This document shows, in pieces, positions 33,490 to 43,939 of a stretch of 64,000 nt of DNA. How positions within the stretch are numbered: the first letter of the stretch is position 1; each line of letters begins with the position of its first letter. Position numbers and translations under genes: made by a program. The stretch covers positions 24,132-88,131 of the forward strand of contig JAGVSM010003714.1 in assembly GCA_022494885.1 (NCBI GenBank), read 5' to 3'. This DNA is from Micrasema longulum. Lineage: Eukaryota; Arthropoda; Insecta; Trichoptera; Brachycentridae. Under the pieces are notes generated by a model, which saw only the letters and a program-made list of their open reading frames with translations, had not been told where the DNA came from and did not search any database.

Positions 33490-34067
33490 GGCGGGGTGCA
33501 TTAAGACAATATGTTAAAACGAGAAATACATTTACAGAAAAAAAAAAAACGGCCTAAACCGGCCGCGGCAAGGTCGGATAAGCGAAAAGGTTGAATAACA
33601 CGGAAATTTTAAATTTATTTTTTTAAAAGGAAAAAGAAATATTTGCGTTCTTATGATTTACCAAAATATTTTATTTTGAGGGCCATTTTCAACAAGTTGT
33701 AAATAGCTCACTATTAGAAAATGGAAATAAAGTTGGAGCAAAGTGGGATTCGAACCACGGACCATTGGTCCGTGAGTCTGAGACACTAGCCACAGGACCA
33801 CAACCCGATTTTAATATATATGATTATGATGAACGACATTAAAAATGTGTTACATAATTTTATTTGCACATCGAAAACATTTAAAATATGTACATGTGGC
33901 ATAACTGAATGTAACGAACGAAAACTCAGCGAAAGAGGTGCGTAAGCACTGAGGACTGTCGCCTGGTGCGAGTATTTAATGCGTGCAGTCACGTAGAGGA
34001 AAGGGGCATTGCCTCGGTAGGTCGAATAACTCGGGAGGTCGGATAACCGAGACTCTACTGTACTAAA
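33490..34067 (-). mobile_element. Pogo/Tigger-like DNA transposon remnant
   Basis: The right end on the minus strand is CAGTAGAGTCTCGGTTATCC, followed by GACCTCCCGAGTTATTCGAC, the kind of TIR found in pogo/Tigger elements, with TA next to it. Related GGTCGGATAAGCG and GGTTGAATAACACGG occur at 33571-33605. No transposase is visible. A family A SINE lies inside. Confidence 0.6.
33628..33808 (-). mobile_element. tRNA-derived SINE, family A
   Basis: The minus strand starts TCGGGTTGTGGTCCTGTGGC, with box B GGTTCGAATCC and the body ATTTACAACTTGTTGAAAAT. It ends with an A-rich run at about 33630. Confidence 0.88.
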
Positions 34068-34384
34068 AAACACACGATAGAATTTATTGTTAAAAGTGCA
34101 TTAAACAGTTTTTAATGATAATTCTATATTCTATTTTACCATGCTATGAAAAAATAACAATAGGTATTAATTATATATTTACCTTCGTTAATTTATTTTT
34201 TTTAAATTGAAGAAGGGTGTCATTCTTTCTATAAAACCTGAGAGGACTTTTCTGATGTGCTGTTTTTTTCCTTTTTTTCATTGGTACATTTTAATAAATT
34301 TAAAGTCAATAAGTAATTAGAAAATTTTGAATCAAGCAAAATAATTTATTGTACTTAAATATAACATACGCAGTGTATAATAGA

Positions 34385-34830
34385 GTTTTAGTCCCAACAC
34401 ACGAATAGAAGTGAAATATTGAACTGGCAGATAAAGGATGGAAACAGAATGAACGTGGTTGAAATGCTATTTTTTGAATGACAATGTTACGAACGATGAA
34501 ATCAGACGAAAGTGCAAATATGAGACAGGTATAATTGATTAAGAAAGGGTCACTAAGATGGTTTGATCGTGTGCAACAAATGGATGTCCAACGAATGGTA
34601 AAATATAAATAGATGGCGATAATAAATAGTAATGTTGGAGGAGAACGATCAAGAAAGACGACGCATGACCAAATAAATTAAAATCACAAGTCTAGTCATG
34701 TCAAAGCAGACACATTCGAATACCATGAATGACAACACGTGTGAATGTGAAAAGCTAGGGATAGATGCGTGCGGTGTTCTGTCCTCTCTGCCTATTCCTG
34801 CGGAGAAACGGCTTGATGGTGATAGTAGTG
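34385..34830 (+). mobile_element. LINE family P, 3' fragment
   Basis: Plus-strand remnants of the ORF2 end (GATGGTTTGATCGTGTGCAA = RWFDRVQ) and the P tail GTTCTGTCCTCTCTGCCTAT, TCCTGCGGAGAAACGGCTTG, then a (GGTAGTAGT)n end. Confidence 0.8.
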
Positions 34831-34834
34831 GTAG

Positions 34835-35895
34835 TAGTGGTAGTATACAATGTGTTGTGTTTTAAGGTTTTTATAGATAGAGGTTTTTTTCAAGATGTAT
34901 AATTAATTTTATTTAGGAAAGTTTTTGTGTCAATACGCCTCGCTCTCCCCTCAAGAAACCTTTGAAGCAAGAATAGAGATCTTGATGTTAGGTAGGTACC
35001 ATAAGGAAGGAAAAAACGGGAAAGAAAGGTAATTGGCCAGGAAAAACATTGATAAATGCTGTTATTTACTTAAAAGTTCTAGTTCCCGTAAAAAACGATT
35101 CATCAAAAAACAAAATAATAATGACACGCCAATGCTAAATATCCATAATGTGCAAAAAAGTCACTGCTCTAATTCGTGTTCGCTTTATAGAAGTTTTCTT
35201 TTTACTAAATTTTTTACTGAAATCTTTGAACTATTACAAATTGTTTCGATCTCATCATGAAATGTCAAGGAAATTACAAAACTAACTTTCTGTTTCAACC
35301 CTTCTTCTCTTACTTATAAATGTTGAAAAAATTTACTTAGTAACTCGAACGCACTTTGCGTTAGAAAGAATGTTGCTTTTATCATAATATATACATTTAG
35401 TTAGAAATTATGACTTTATTCTAGGAGAATTAGCCCAAATCATAAATTTAATTAGTGCTCCAGCGGTGAGTATCACGGCCGGATAGCTGTTCGGTTTGAC
35501 AGTTTTATGTGCGGGTTCCTATCTTTTATGGCGACAATCTCAACATGACATATTTTATTGTTTTCAGGATTTATTATTAGTTATTATACTGAAATAGAGA
35601 AACAGTTATAATTAAATAATGAAATTGTGAAAGCGATATGATGTCAGAAGTAAATTATTAAGTGATAATTATAAACTCTTCCGGGCCTAAGGGGGGTATC
35701 TAGGGTATATTAGCATTGAGTAGCATATTTTTTCAATATTTTTTTTGTTAATCATCGTAATAATTTTAATGTTTGCATAATCCTACTCCATAATGCAGAA
35801 TGAATCAAAATGATTTTTGTTAAAATCTACAAATCATTTCAACAATAATTTACATTTGTCTTTGCTTTCCTACCACGCAAACAGCAAATATTACA
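34835..35895. other. Intronic stretch
   Basis: A possible tRNA-like block at 35460-35520 lacks clear A and B boxes and is not called. Nothing else recognised. Confidence 0.35.
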
Positions 35896-35899
35896 ATTA

Positions 35900-36090
35900 A
35901 TTAATTAACTTATTTTATTTATTATTTTTTTTCCCTTATAAATAAAGATTAATAATAAAATAATGTGACCTCACTGAGGTTACCAGTGCCGAGGACACTT
36001 AACAATATACTTTTAAAAATATTTTTACATTTGAGAATAAACATAGAAGATTTAATATACAGAGATAAAATAATCACAAAAATCAGGATT
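35900..36090 (+). repeat. Dispersed repeat module X, copy 2
   Basis: AATAATGTGACCTCACTGAG, CAGTGCCGAGGACACTTAAC, AATATACTTTTAAAAATATT and GAATAAACATAGAAG parallel 32410-32520. Confidence 0.75.
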
Positions 36091-36430
36091 TCGTGCTTTA
36101 CATTTAACATGCATTATCTAATCCCTCGCCATACCACCACGCTAATGGGTAACATGATATTTGATCAGTGCTGTTTAACGTGTAGCAGTGAAAGCAGCGC
36201 AATGACATGTACACCATCCTCTCGAAACAGTATTTTATGGAAAAATGTTAGAATTTCGCTAAAAACTCAAAATATTAAAAAGCGGTTTTATAAATTCTAC
36301 CATAACGATTTTTCTAAAGTCATGTTTATAGGATTTTGGCTAGGGTATTTCTGTTACCCCCCTTTGAGAACTCGCAGATTTTTTTTTCACCTTCAGGCTC
36401 AAACAGGTTAATGCATGCTTGAAAAACTAG
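36091..36430 (+). other. Unassigned open stretch
   Basis: Open frame to 36411, joined to the repeat before it (148 codons in all from 35965). Its composition (many S, T, R, F) and lack of any known motif or splice fit give no support for a gene. It may be remnant element sequence. Confidence 0.3.
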
Positions 36431-36434
36431 AAAT

Positions 36435-37185
36435 GCCAAAAGATATGAAAAACTAATCAAACAAAACTGCTAAAAGCATTGGGTATATTAGGTACTAGGT
36501 ACTGCACACATGGCAAAGACACTTAAAATCCTTTACTGTACATTAGTGCGAAGCAACTTAGAATATGCATCACAAATATGGAATCCTATGTACAATGTGC
36601 AGATATCACGCATTGAAAATATTTTTAAAAAATCGTAAAGTTCATGTGCTTCCGGTTGAAACTTGAGTTTAAATCCGACCAGTATATTCATATATGTAAA
36701 AAACATCACCTCTTCAAAAACGTCGTGAAATAGCGGAAATAATTAATTTACTAAAAATTTCCTCTGGTTCAATTGACTGTCCTGAACTACTATGCAAACT
36801 TTCTATCAATGTTCCTTCCAAAGTTTTAAGAAATAATCCTCTTCTTCACATACCTCTTGTTTCATCTAATTATAGGCAAAATTCATATTTATGTTGAACT
36901 TTTAATAATTTTAATGTAATAAATAAATCATTTAACATAGATTTATTTGCAAATGATCTTAATGACGTACGGCGTTTGCTTTCGAAATAATTCATAGTAT
37001 TTTTTGTTTTCTTTTGAATTTACATTTAATTACTAGTCATTTTATGTTCGAGAATCTTTTTTAACTTACTGTGATGCAACTTGTGAAAACCTGTAATTGG
37101 CTTATTTGTTATTTGTTTTTTTATATATATAAATATATAAGATAATTATAGCTGTTGGTTATCCAAATAAATAAAATAAAATAAA
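36435..37185 (+). mobile_element. Degenerate CR1/jockey-like LINE 3' half
   Basis: One frame reads TLKILYCTLVRSNLEYASQI and WNPMYNVQISRIENIFKKS, the well-known post-RT motif. Stops follow, then an AT-rich 3' UTR and an AAATAAATAAAATAAAATAA tail at about 37165-37190. Confidence 0.82.
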
Positions 37186-37214
37186 TAAATAACAAACAAA
37201 AAAATACATATACA

Positions 37215-37395
37215 AGAAAAGAGCGAATGAGATTCCCCGGTCGATCCTCGTATTACAAATAATTCGGAGAACGAACATTAACTTGCGTTATTCCAAGGCG
37301 GTTCAATAATCTCCCGCGAATTATCATCAACATGAAAGATCTACAGTTGAAAAAAAAAGAACTTAAGAAATATCTTCCAAATACTTGATAGTGTC
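37215..37395 (+). mobile_element. LINE family R, ORF2 C-terminus
   Basis: The plus strand reads FGERTLTCVIPRRFNNLPR then KKKELKKYLPNT and a stop, as in the minus-strand copy at 10735-10940. Confidence 0.78.
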
Positions 37396-37639
37396 TGCTA
37401 AAAGAAAATAAAGAAATATGTACAATATGTGTGTGTAAAATAAACCAGTCTTAAAAAAAATGTCCCACTGAAAAGTCTACTAAGCGAAACTAATTGTAAC
37501 ATGTGTTCAACAATACCAAATAAACTTGGTTCTGTAGCACTGAAACTGAAATATGTATTTAATGCAAACATAAATTGAAATTTTAAACTGTGACAGAACA
37601 CCATTTATTTATTTTTATTTATTTATTATTTGTTATTAT

Positions 37640-38310
37640 TTTGCACCACCACAATTAAAATGGACAAAACACATAGACGGACTCACTAAAGTAATGGCAT
37701 CACTACATAGCCTCTTCTACAAAATTAAAGATTTTATACCAAGAAAGGAAAAAAATATGATGTACGAAGCCTATGTCAAAAGTAAATTGAGTTACATGAT
37801 CGCCTTCTGGGGAACTGGCAACAAGACAGACATAACAAGAATACAAAGACAACAAAATAAAATTCTTAAACTAACATACAACCTACCCTACCTGACCTCT
37901 ACGACTGAACTGTACAAAAAAACACACCAGTTTGACATGAACTACTTGACTAAAATTGAGACCTTAAAAATTGCGCACAAAATAACACTGGGAAACATAC
38001 AAGACGACGACATAATATTAGTCAAAAATGCTGACATATACAAATATAACACCAGACAACAACACTATCATATTGAAAAAGCAAAGACAAACACAGGACA
38101 GTCAAAAATACTACATAATGGACTTAAACACTACAACGACCTACCTTACTACTTGAAAACTTTTACTGGAGACAAATTTAAAATCAATCTGAAAAAGCAC
38201 ATGATGACTGAACTAACTAGACTAGACGAGACATAAAATGACTAGACAATATTAAATTTCTAATGTAACCCTAACGGGTTTTTTAAAATTATAAATAAAT
38301 AAAAATAAAA
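37640..38310 (+). mobile_element. LINE family T, 5'-truncated copy with intact ORF2 end
   Basis: An uninterrupted frame runs from about 37645 to 38236: WTKHIDGLTKVMASLHSLFY, YEAYVKSKLSYMIAFWG, ITRIQRQQNKILKLTYNLPY and SKILHNGLKHYNDLPYYLK are the order expected after the RT domain of a non-LTR ORF2. The 3' UTR is short, with AACCCTAACGGGTT hairpin and ATAAATAAATAAAAATAAAA. No internal stop suggests a younger insertion than its neighbours. Confidence 0.85.
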
Positions 38311-38397
38311 AAAACAGGCCAGGAGGCCTAATTACAGTGGTGATTTACATCACGGAACACCCATGCTTCAGAAAACTCACCTTTTATTTTTTGTGTT

Positions 38398-38468
38398 CTC
38401 ACCGGGAATCGAACCCGGAACCTTCCATGTGTGAGTCAAGCGTCTTGACCACTACACCACGAAGGCCA
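38398..38468 (-). mobile_element. tRNA-derived SINE, family D (head)
   Basis: The minus strand reads GGCCTTCGTGGTGTAGTGGT (box A), then GTTCCGGGTTCGATTCCCGG (box B with a perfect T-arm). The acceptor stem does not pair, so it is not a tRNA gene. The body may extend left to about 38315. Confidence 0.75.
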
Positions 38469-38597
38469 CCGTTAAAAAAATAAATATTTTTTCAAACAAA
38501 AACAACAATCAAGTTCAGCAAGCATGCAATTCATCAGCCGATTCTTATACATGTATATTTTTAAATACATTATTAACAAAATATATATATTACAGTT

Positions 38598-38700
38598 CTT
38601 CTTCTTCATTCCCTTTCCGCACCTAATGGTGCATGTAGCACTGCATTAAAAAACCAGTCGCAGCGTATCATGATCATTCTTGTAACATGAAAGAAATATG
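38598..38700 (-). mobile_element. SINE family B fragment
   Basis: CCTAATGGTGCATGTAGCAC, CAGTCGCAGCGTATCATGAT and ATTCTTGTAACATGAAAG match the family B body. Confidence 0.7.
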
Positions 38701-39175
38701 GTCATATGAAGGTATGTATGCAGAAAGCAGCCGGGCATAGAAACGTGAAACTGAGATAATAGCACCTTTGTGAGAAGAGAGGATTATCTACACTTGAGTT
38801 GGAATGTTTTTGACTTTAATAAATGATTAACGATGAATACATTAGTTTTTTTGGCATAACAAAGAAGAAGCTTATTATGTGTTTGAACAATGTAAATGAA
38901 TTTTAAAGTACCGTAAGATTTTTGTAGTTCCGTTGGTGTTTTCTGCAAATTGAGAAATTCCGTTTTTGTGATCGACACTATTTTCAGAAGGTGATTTTTA
39001 CAGTTTTTTGTATAAAAGCGGTCTGGCTGTTTTTAGCAGAACATAGAATTGATCTTTTTGCACCCGATAACACCAATGTCTATTTTTTTTATTATTTTAA
39101 TTGTGGACAGGCTGCTTTCTGCATAACTACGTTCAGATATTATTAATATTTAAAGCGTTAACTTTGTGGTCATAC
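38701..39175. other. Intronic stretch
   Basis: No recognised gene or element. Confidence 0.4.
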
Positions 39176-39177
39176 AT

Positions 39178-39432
39178 TTTACGAAATGTTATTAATATTT
39201 GTATATTACCACTTACCGACTTGTATATGTTTACAGGTTTCGAGACGTACTCGTCTCTTTTAAATATTAATAATATTTTATCAGCAAGTACGGCTTTAAA
39301 AGCAAAACATTATAAAAAAACTAACAATTAAGTGATTAATTAGTGTTCCGACGATGAGACGGGTACGTATTGTAACCGGTAGACATAGAAAAGTCTGTAA
39401 GTGGTTATATACAAATATTTAATAACATTTAG
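39178..39432. repeat. Inverted pair with hammerhead-like hairpin motif
   Basis: Left arm (minus strand 39258-39178): AGAGACGAGTACGTCTCGAA then ACC, then TAAGTGGTAATATACAAATA. Right arm (plus 39352-39432): GACGATGAGACGGGTACGTA, TTGTAACCGGTAGAC, TAAGTGGTTATATACAAATA. The arms are related copies of one unit, with a third at 46845-46965. Confidence 0.7.
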
Positions 39433-39435
39433 TGA

Positions 39436-39515
39436 AAGATGATCAGTCTTACGCTTCAGGTACCAGTCCAGGGATTATAAAATATTCTAGTGTTAAAACA
39501 CCGTTTTAAATTGTA
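39436..39515 (-). mobile_element. SINE family B fragment
   Basis: GATGATCAGTCTTACGCTTC, AGGTACCAGTCCAGGGATTA and AAATATTCTAGTGTTAAAAC match 13060-13120. Confidence 0.8.
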
Positions 39516-39519
39516 TGCT

Positions 39520-40795
39520 TGGATGGTATACATCTTTGAGTAGTTGTAGCAATTTGATAATATAATTTTGTAAAGTTTGAGTAAAATTAATACTAGTTTC
39601 GCTTGATAACCCCCAGGAAGTATATTTTGTATAATTGATTCTGAAAGAGATAAATAAATAATTCGTCAAGTGTTAAACAGATAAAAGTAAAATAAACACG
39701 CCCCGAGTTTCCGCAAATATCACAAGTAAAATAATTTGCTGGCACGTTTAATTCGCATCTCTGTAAAGCTTCATCAGCGTTCTACCTCATCGTCTATCCA
39801 CACACACGTCTTTGAATCTGTTACAACTTTATCACTTGAAAAATGAATAAATTATAGATACAGGTTACATTTAATATGAGTTTGCTACTAGGAGACAATA
39901 AAATGAAGTACATTGCCGCTGAACACAAGCAGTTAGCCATTTGGGCTCTATCAGGAAGCAGCTATTGTCGCTAATGGTTGAAGTGTCTATCATTCCTCAC
40001 TTTATATTCATCTCAGCAATAGTTTAATACTGTCCTATGTATTATTAATGCTCATTTATCTTTCGTGCGCCATAATTTATTAATACCATTATAAATAACA
40101 TTGGTACATTCGCCATATTTGCTTTTTACAAATGGGTTTTAAGTATTGACTTATTTAATATAACACTTAACAGATAACCACAAAAATTTGCACAGTAAAT
40201 AGGAAATAATTTATACTTTTTTTGAAATATAAAAGCGCTGCATGTCTAGAGCGAAAAAAGGTTCACGGAAGAAAAAAATAATACAGGGAATATTCTCGAT
40301 ACTCCCGTCGGATCTTAATTTCGTGAATGCAAAATTACATACATTATTTATTTGTGTGTTTTATTTATTTTATTTTATTTAGGACACCAACAGTTCTACA
40401 TACATTTATAGTAAACAAACAGATATAGTGTATACACTCAGAACCAATAACAAATTTCCACAAAGTGTACAAAGTTAGTAAAGAAAATACAATACATGTT
40501 AAGCAAATACATATAAGTTTATATATATAAAAATGTTATTCTCATGTATGTATTTTTTAATAATAAAAAAAAATACATTTTTTTGAAAAAGAACAGTAAG
40601 TTATTGTATATTGGGCGGGATTAGGACAAGGATGCATGAAGAGAGGATAAGAAGGGTAAGGGAGATGTACATATTTATTATTATAATGTCTACTAAGTGA
40701 CATAATGCATTTTCTGTCTGTCTTTAAATCTGACAGAATTGTGTTTGTGTAGTCAATGTCTTTACTTTAAATTTTGTATTGTACACTGAAAAAGT
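39520..40795. other. Intronic stretch
   Basis: AT-rich. Low-complexity A/T runs at 40330-40600. No gene recognised. Confidence 0.4.
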
Positions 40796-40799
40796 CTGA

Positions 40800-41416
40800 A
40801 AGTCATTATAGGGAGATAACGTAATTTAACCGAATATCGCACGCAACTACACTGGCTCAGTATCAAGCAGAGAAAAAACATTCACATTCTATCGCTTTTT
40901 CTCAATATTTTAAATAATCCCCCTTCGCTTGTTTATCTGAGAGAGCTCTTCCAACCTTTATCACAACACGGACTATCTCTTCGTTCTAGTAATCAGAGAA
41001 CCCTTTTAATACCCTGTCATAGCTCTAATTTCCTTGCCTCCTCTTTCACAGTAGTAGCCGCTCGATTGTGGAATAATCTACTCACTAATGTTAGAGACGC
41101 CCCTTCTTTTACATTTAAGTCAAGATTGAAATGTCACTATCTAAATATTTAAATTGTTCCTTTATCCTTCTTCTTTCCTTCCCATCCCCTCTCCTCTCTT
41201 CATAGTATAGTGTTAATTTTTTTAACTTCTTATTTTGTTAATATTTGTTTTTAATTTTTGTTTAAAATTTTAAGATTTAATATGTCCATGTACTTGTAAT
41301 TTTCTCAAACTGAACGGTTTGGGTAGGTAGAAAGAAATTGCCTTAAGGCAATATGCCCGCCCTTACATGTATATAAATTGTATATGTATATAAAGTGTTA
41401 AATAAATAAATAATTT
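40800..41416 (+). mobile_element. LINE, S-related, ORF2 C-terminus and 3' end
   Basis: One frame reads ILNNPPSLVYLRELFQPL, SFTVVAARLWNNLLTNVRDA and FTFKSRLKCHYLNI, then a stop at about 41151. The 3' UTR carries TTGCCTTAAGGCAA (hairpin) and GCCCGCCC, and ends GTTAAATAAATAAATAA. The hairpin and neighbouring AGAAAGAAATTGCC resemble family S. Confidence 0.85.
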
Positions 41417-41429
41417 TGGTTCTAGGTCC

Positions 41430-41640
41430 GTATTCTAGTGGGAAGTTAAAATTTATCTATAAATTAAAATTAAGTTTTCTGTATGAGAAGTAGAATATAC
41501 ATTTTTTTTTTCTAAACATGTTTAATTACAGGTTACCGGCGAAGATACTTTGAATTTTCATAAAAATACACACATTTTCGTGCATAAATATCGATGTTGG
41601 TTTTTACCGACTCGATGAAGATAGCGTTCATAATCGCGGC
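41430..41640. mobile_element. MITE family M1, rearranged copy
   Basis: GTCCGTATTCTAGTGGGAAG, ATCTATAAATTAAAATTAAG, GTTACCGGCGAAGATACTTT and GATGAAGATAGCGTTCATAA parallel M1 pieces at 3430-3780 and 23123-23400. Confidence 0.65.
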
Positions 41641-41817
41641 GCTGGAACTTGGCAGTCGTGTAAGTGGAAAAATAGAAAAAACACACGATTAAAATCTACT
41701 TTCTTTTTCCGACAGATTTAGTAGTGGAACAGTAATTTCTACACACGAGCGACAAACAGGGCGTAGATGTCTAGAATAATGTAACTGGACGTGTATCCGG
41801 GGTCTAATATTCAAGTT

Positions 41818-41890
41818 TGTCGGCCTCGTGATGTAATGGTCAGCACGTTTGCCTACAATGCAAACGGTTTCGGGTCCTTGCATGCATTTT
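41818..41890 (+). mobile_element. SINE family B, head fragment
   Basis: GGCCTCGTGATGTAATGGTC, AGCACGTTTGCCTACAATGC and GGTTTCGGGTCC: the tRNA-like part only. Confidence 0.75.
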
Positions 41891-42810
41891 TCAAGATGAT
41901 TGCACCTTGTAACCGCGCAAAAACTGAAAGTAATATTGTTTTCTAATAGTGTGAATCGTAATTAAAACTTATATACAAAAAATAAATATTCTACAAATAA
42001 ATTTTAGTTGAACAAATTTCTGAAAAAATTGAAATTTAACACGGCCCTAAAAGAGTCCTGATTTGAGCCCAATCAAGAACCTGTAACATGTAATGGCGAT
42101 GTAAATGAAAAAAAAAAACAAAATCTCTGTTAAATAAAAACCTAAAAGAAATCATTGAAAAAAAAAAGGTGTCCTTTTTTGACAACGACTATCTCCAAAA
42201 TTTAATAAATTGAGGTGATAAAACAAAATGGAGGGCCCTCCAAATATTAATAATTAATATTTCTCATTAACAAGTGAAACGTATTTGTTAAAATTAGTAT
42301 TTTTTATTTAAATTCAATTATGTGAGAATTTAAAAAAAATATATGGATTTCTTAACAAAAAACGTATTTTTATAAAAATCCAAGAAAAAAACTTTTTAGC
42401 GCAATAAAGATTTTTTTTTTGTTCACTGTAAGAAACCAATAAAATTTAAAACCATCAAAAATATAAGAAAAAAAAATTTAATGGTAAAAACATTTTTATG
42501 CTCGCTACTATAATATGTAAGGCAAGGTAAGGTAAGATAAGGCAGGGTTGGTTTTTTATTTATTGGAAATGTATATAGTGAAGAATGATCATAAAATATA
42601 ATGTTTTTAATTAATGTTTTTTCTAAATTTAAATTATTTTTATATTTCCAAATTACTCATGCTTGTACAAAAAAATAATGTAAAACTTTAATTTTATGCG
42701 AATGAAAACAATGATTAGTATCTATAAAGTGATTTGCGAATTCGTAGAAGCTATTACTAGAATGACCTGTATAAAACTGTTGCAAAATATATATATTATA
42801 TATATATATA
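41891..42810. other. Intronic stretch
   Basis: A- and T-rich. A TATATATA run at 42785-42812 borders the next element. No gene recognised. Confidence 0.4.
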
Positions 42811-42814
42811 TACA

Positions 42815-43290
42815 CACATGTTTCAGGGCCAAACTGCAAATCTTCAGGGGAACATTTCCGACGGTGAACGTTAAAAAAAATCCTAATATTTTATTCCCAA
42901 AAACTTATTTATTTAATTAATTTTTTTTTTGTATCTTAAAGTGGGGTAAATCTGAAATTTTTGGGATTTACCTACCTTCTACAAACCCCTACCCCTCCTT
43001 AGCAATTAAAAAATAGATTAAAAACGTATTTAACTTATAAAACGATACACACCAGACGTGGACAAGGAAGCGGCTGTGTAAAAGAGGGATAAGGGTTTGT
43101 GAAAGGGATGCTTGTCCCAAAAATTTAAGTTTTACCCCGAGAAATTAAAAGTTTATAAAAATTACATACATGAAAGAATATTTTTTTGGAAAAACATTGA
43201 TAGGATTTAAAAAAAAAATTACTATCAGAAATGTTCCCCGAAGTTTCGCGATCTGGCCCTGAAACACCGTGTATATATTGGTTTATAAAA
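42815..43290. mobile_element. Non-autonomous DNA element with long terminal inverted repeats
   Basis: Left end GTTTCAGGGCCAAACTGCAA and CTTCAGGGGAACATTTCCGA. Right end on the minus strand GTTTCAGGGCCAGATCGCGA and CTTCGGGGAACATTTCTGAT. The pairing continues inward through AT-rich sequence. CAGGG(C) ends recall hAT elements, but no 8-bp duplication was found. Confidence 0.75.
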
Positions 43291-43294
43291 GGTA

Positions 43295-43615
43295 TTTGTG
43301 TCGTGTATACAAATAAAATAAAATGGTGATGTTGAATGTTTTTTGTCATGCCATAATATATCGTAATACTTTATGACAGGTAACAACGAACTTATATAAT
43401 AAATTACAATGTAAAGTACTAACGCGTAGTTTTCTTTTGTCGAGATTTCCGAAGCAACAAATTTTAGGAAAAACCATTATAAATAATCATAAATTTGAAT
43501 ACCAGGAAAATAAATATAAATGAAATACCTGGGAATCTATTTTGGAAAATATTCAACTGATTTATGGATGGCATAATGATAAGAAAATTAATTCACGTAA
43601 GTGCTCTAAGATATT
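43295..43615. other. Intronic stretch
   Basis: Nothing recognised. Confidence 0.4.
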
Positions 43616-43619
43616 TTCA

Positions 43620-43840
43620 AACAAATAAACCATCACGTCATTTTCCCGTAAGGATAAGCAGGCAGAGTCCTTTCAATGCTATATCACTCTGTCTTTTCAT
43701 TGTTTTTCACTTCTCTGCATTCATTTTTCTTCTTATGCACGCACGACGATTTTTCTGACTGTTGACATGTCCACCTTCAAGTATTTGTTGAATTTAGTAA
43801 TGCCATCTCGATGCCACTCCGGTGTGAGGGAAATAACTAA
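43620..43840 (-). mobile_element. LINE family P, 3' fragment
   Basis: On the minus strand: GGCATTACTAAATTCAACAA, GATATAGCATTGAAAGGACT and GACGTGATGGTTTATTTG, the P 3' region and tail. Diverged. Confidence 0.7.
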
Positions 43841-43939
43841 TAAAGACTCGGCAATATCTGAATGAAATTGCATACGGCACTATTACGGTCTGTAAGATCA
43901 ATCTTGACGTATGTAGCGGTATCAGAGATGAAAGTACTA

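Noticed and set aside
38398..38468. Possible tRNA gene with perfect T-arm
   Set aside because: The 7-bp acceptor stem fails at several positions; called as a SINE head.
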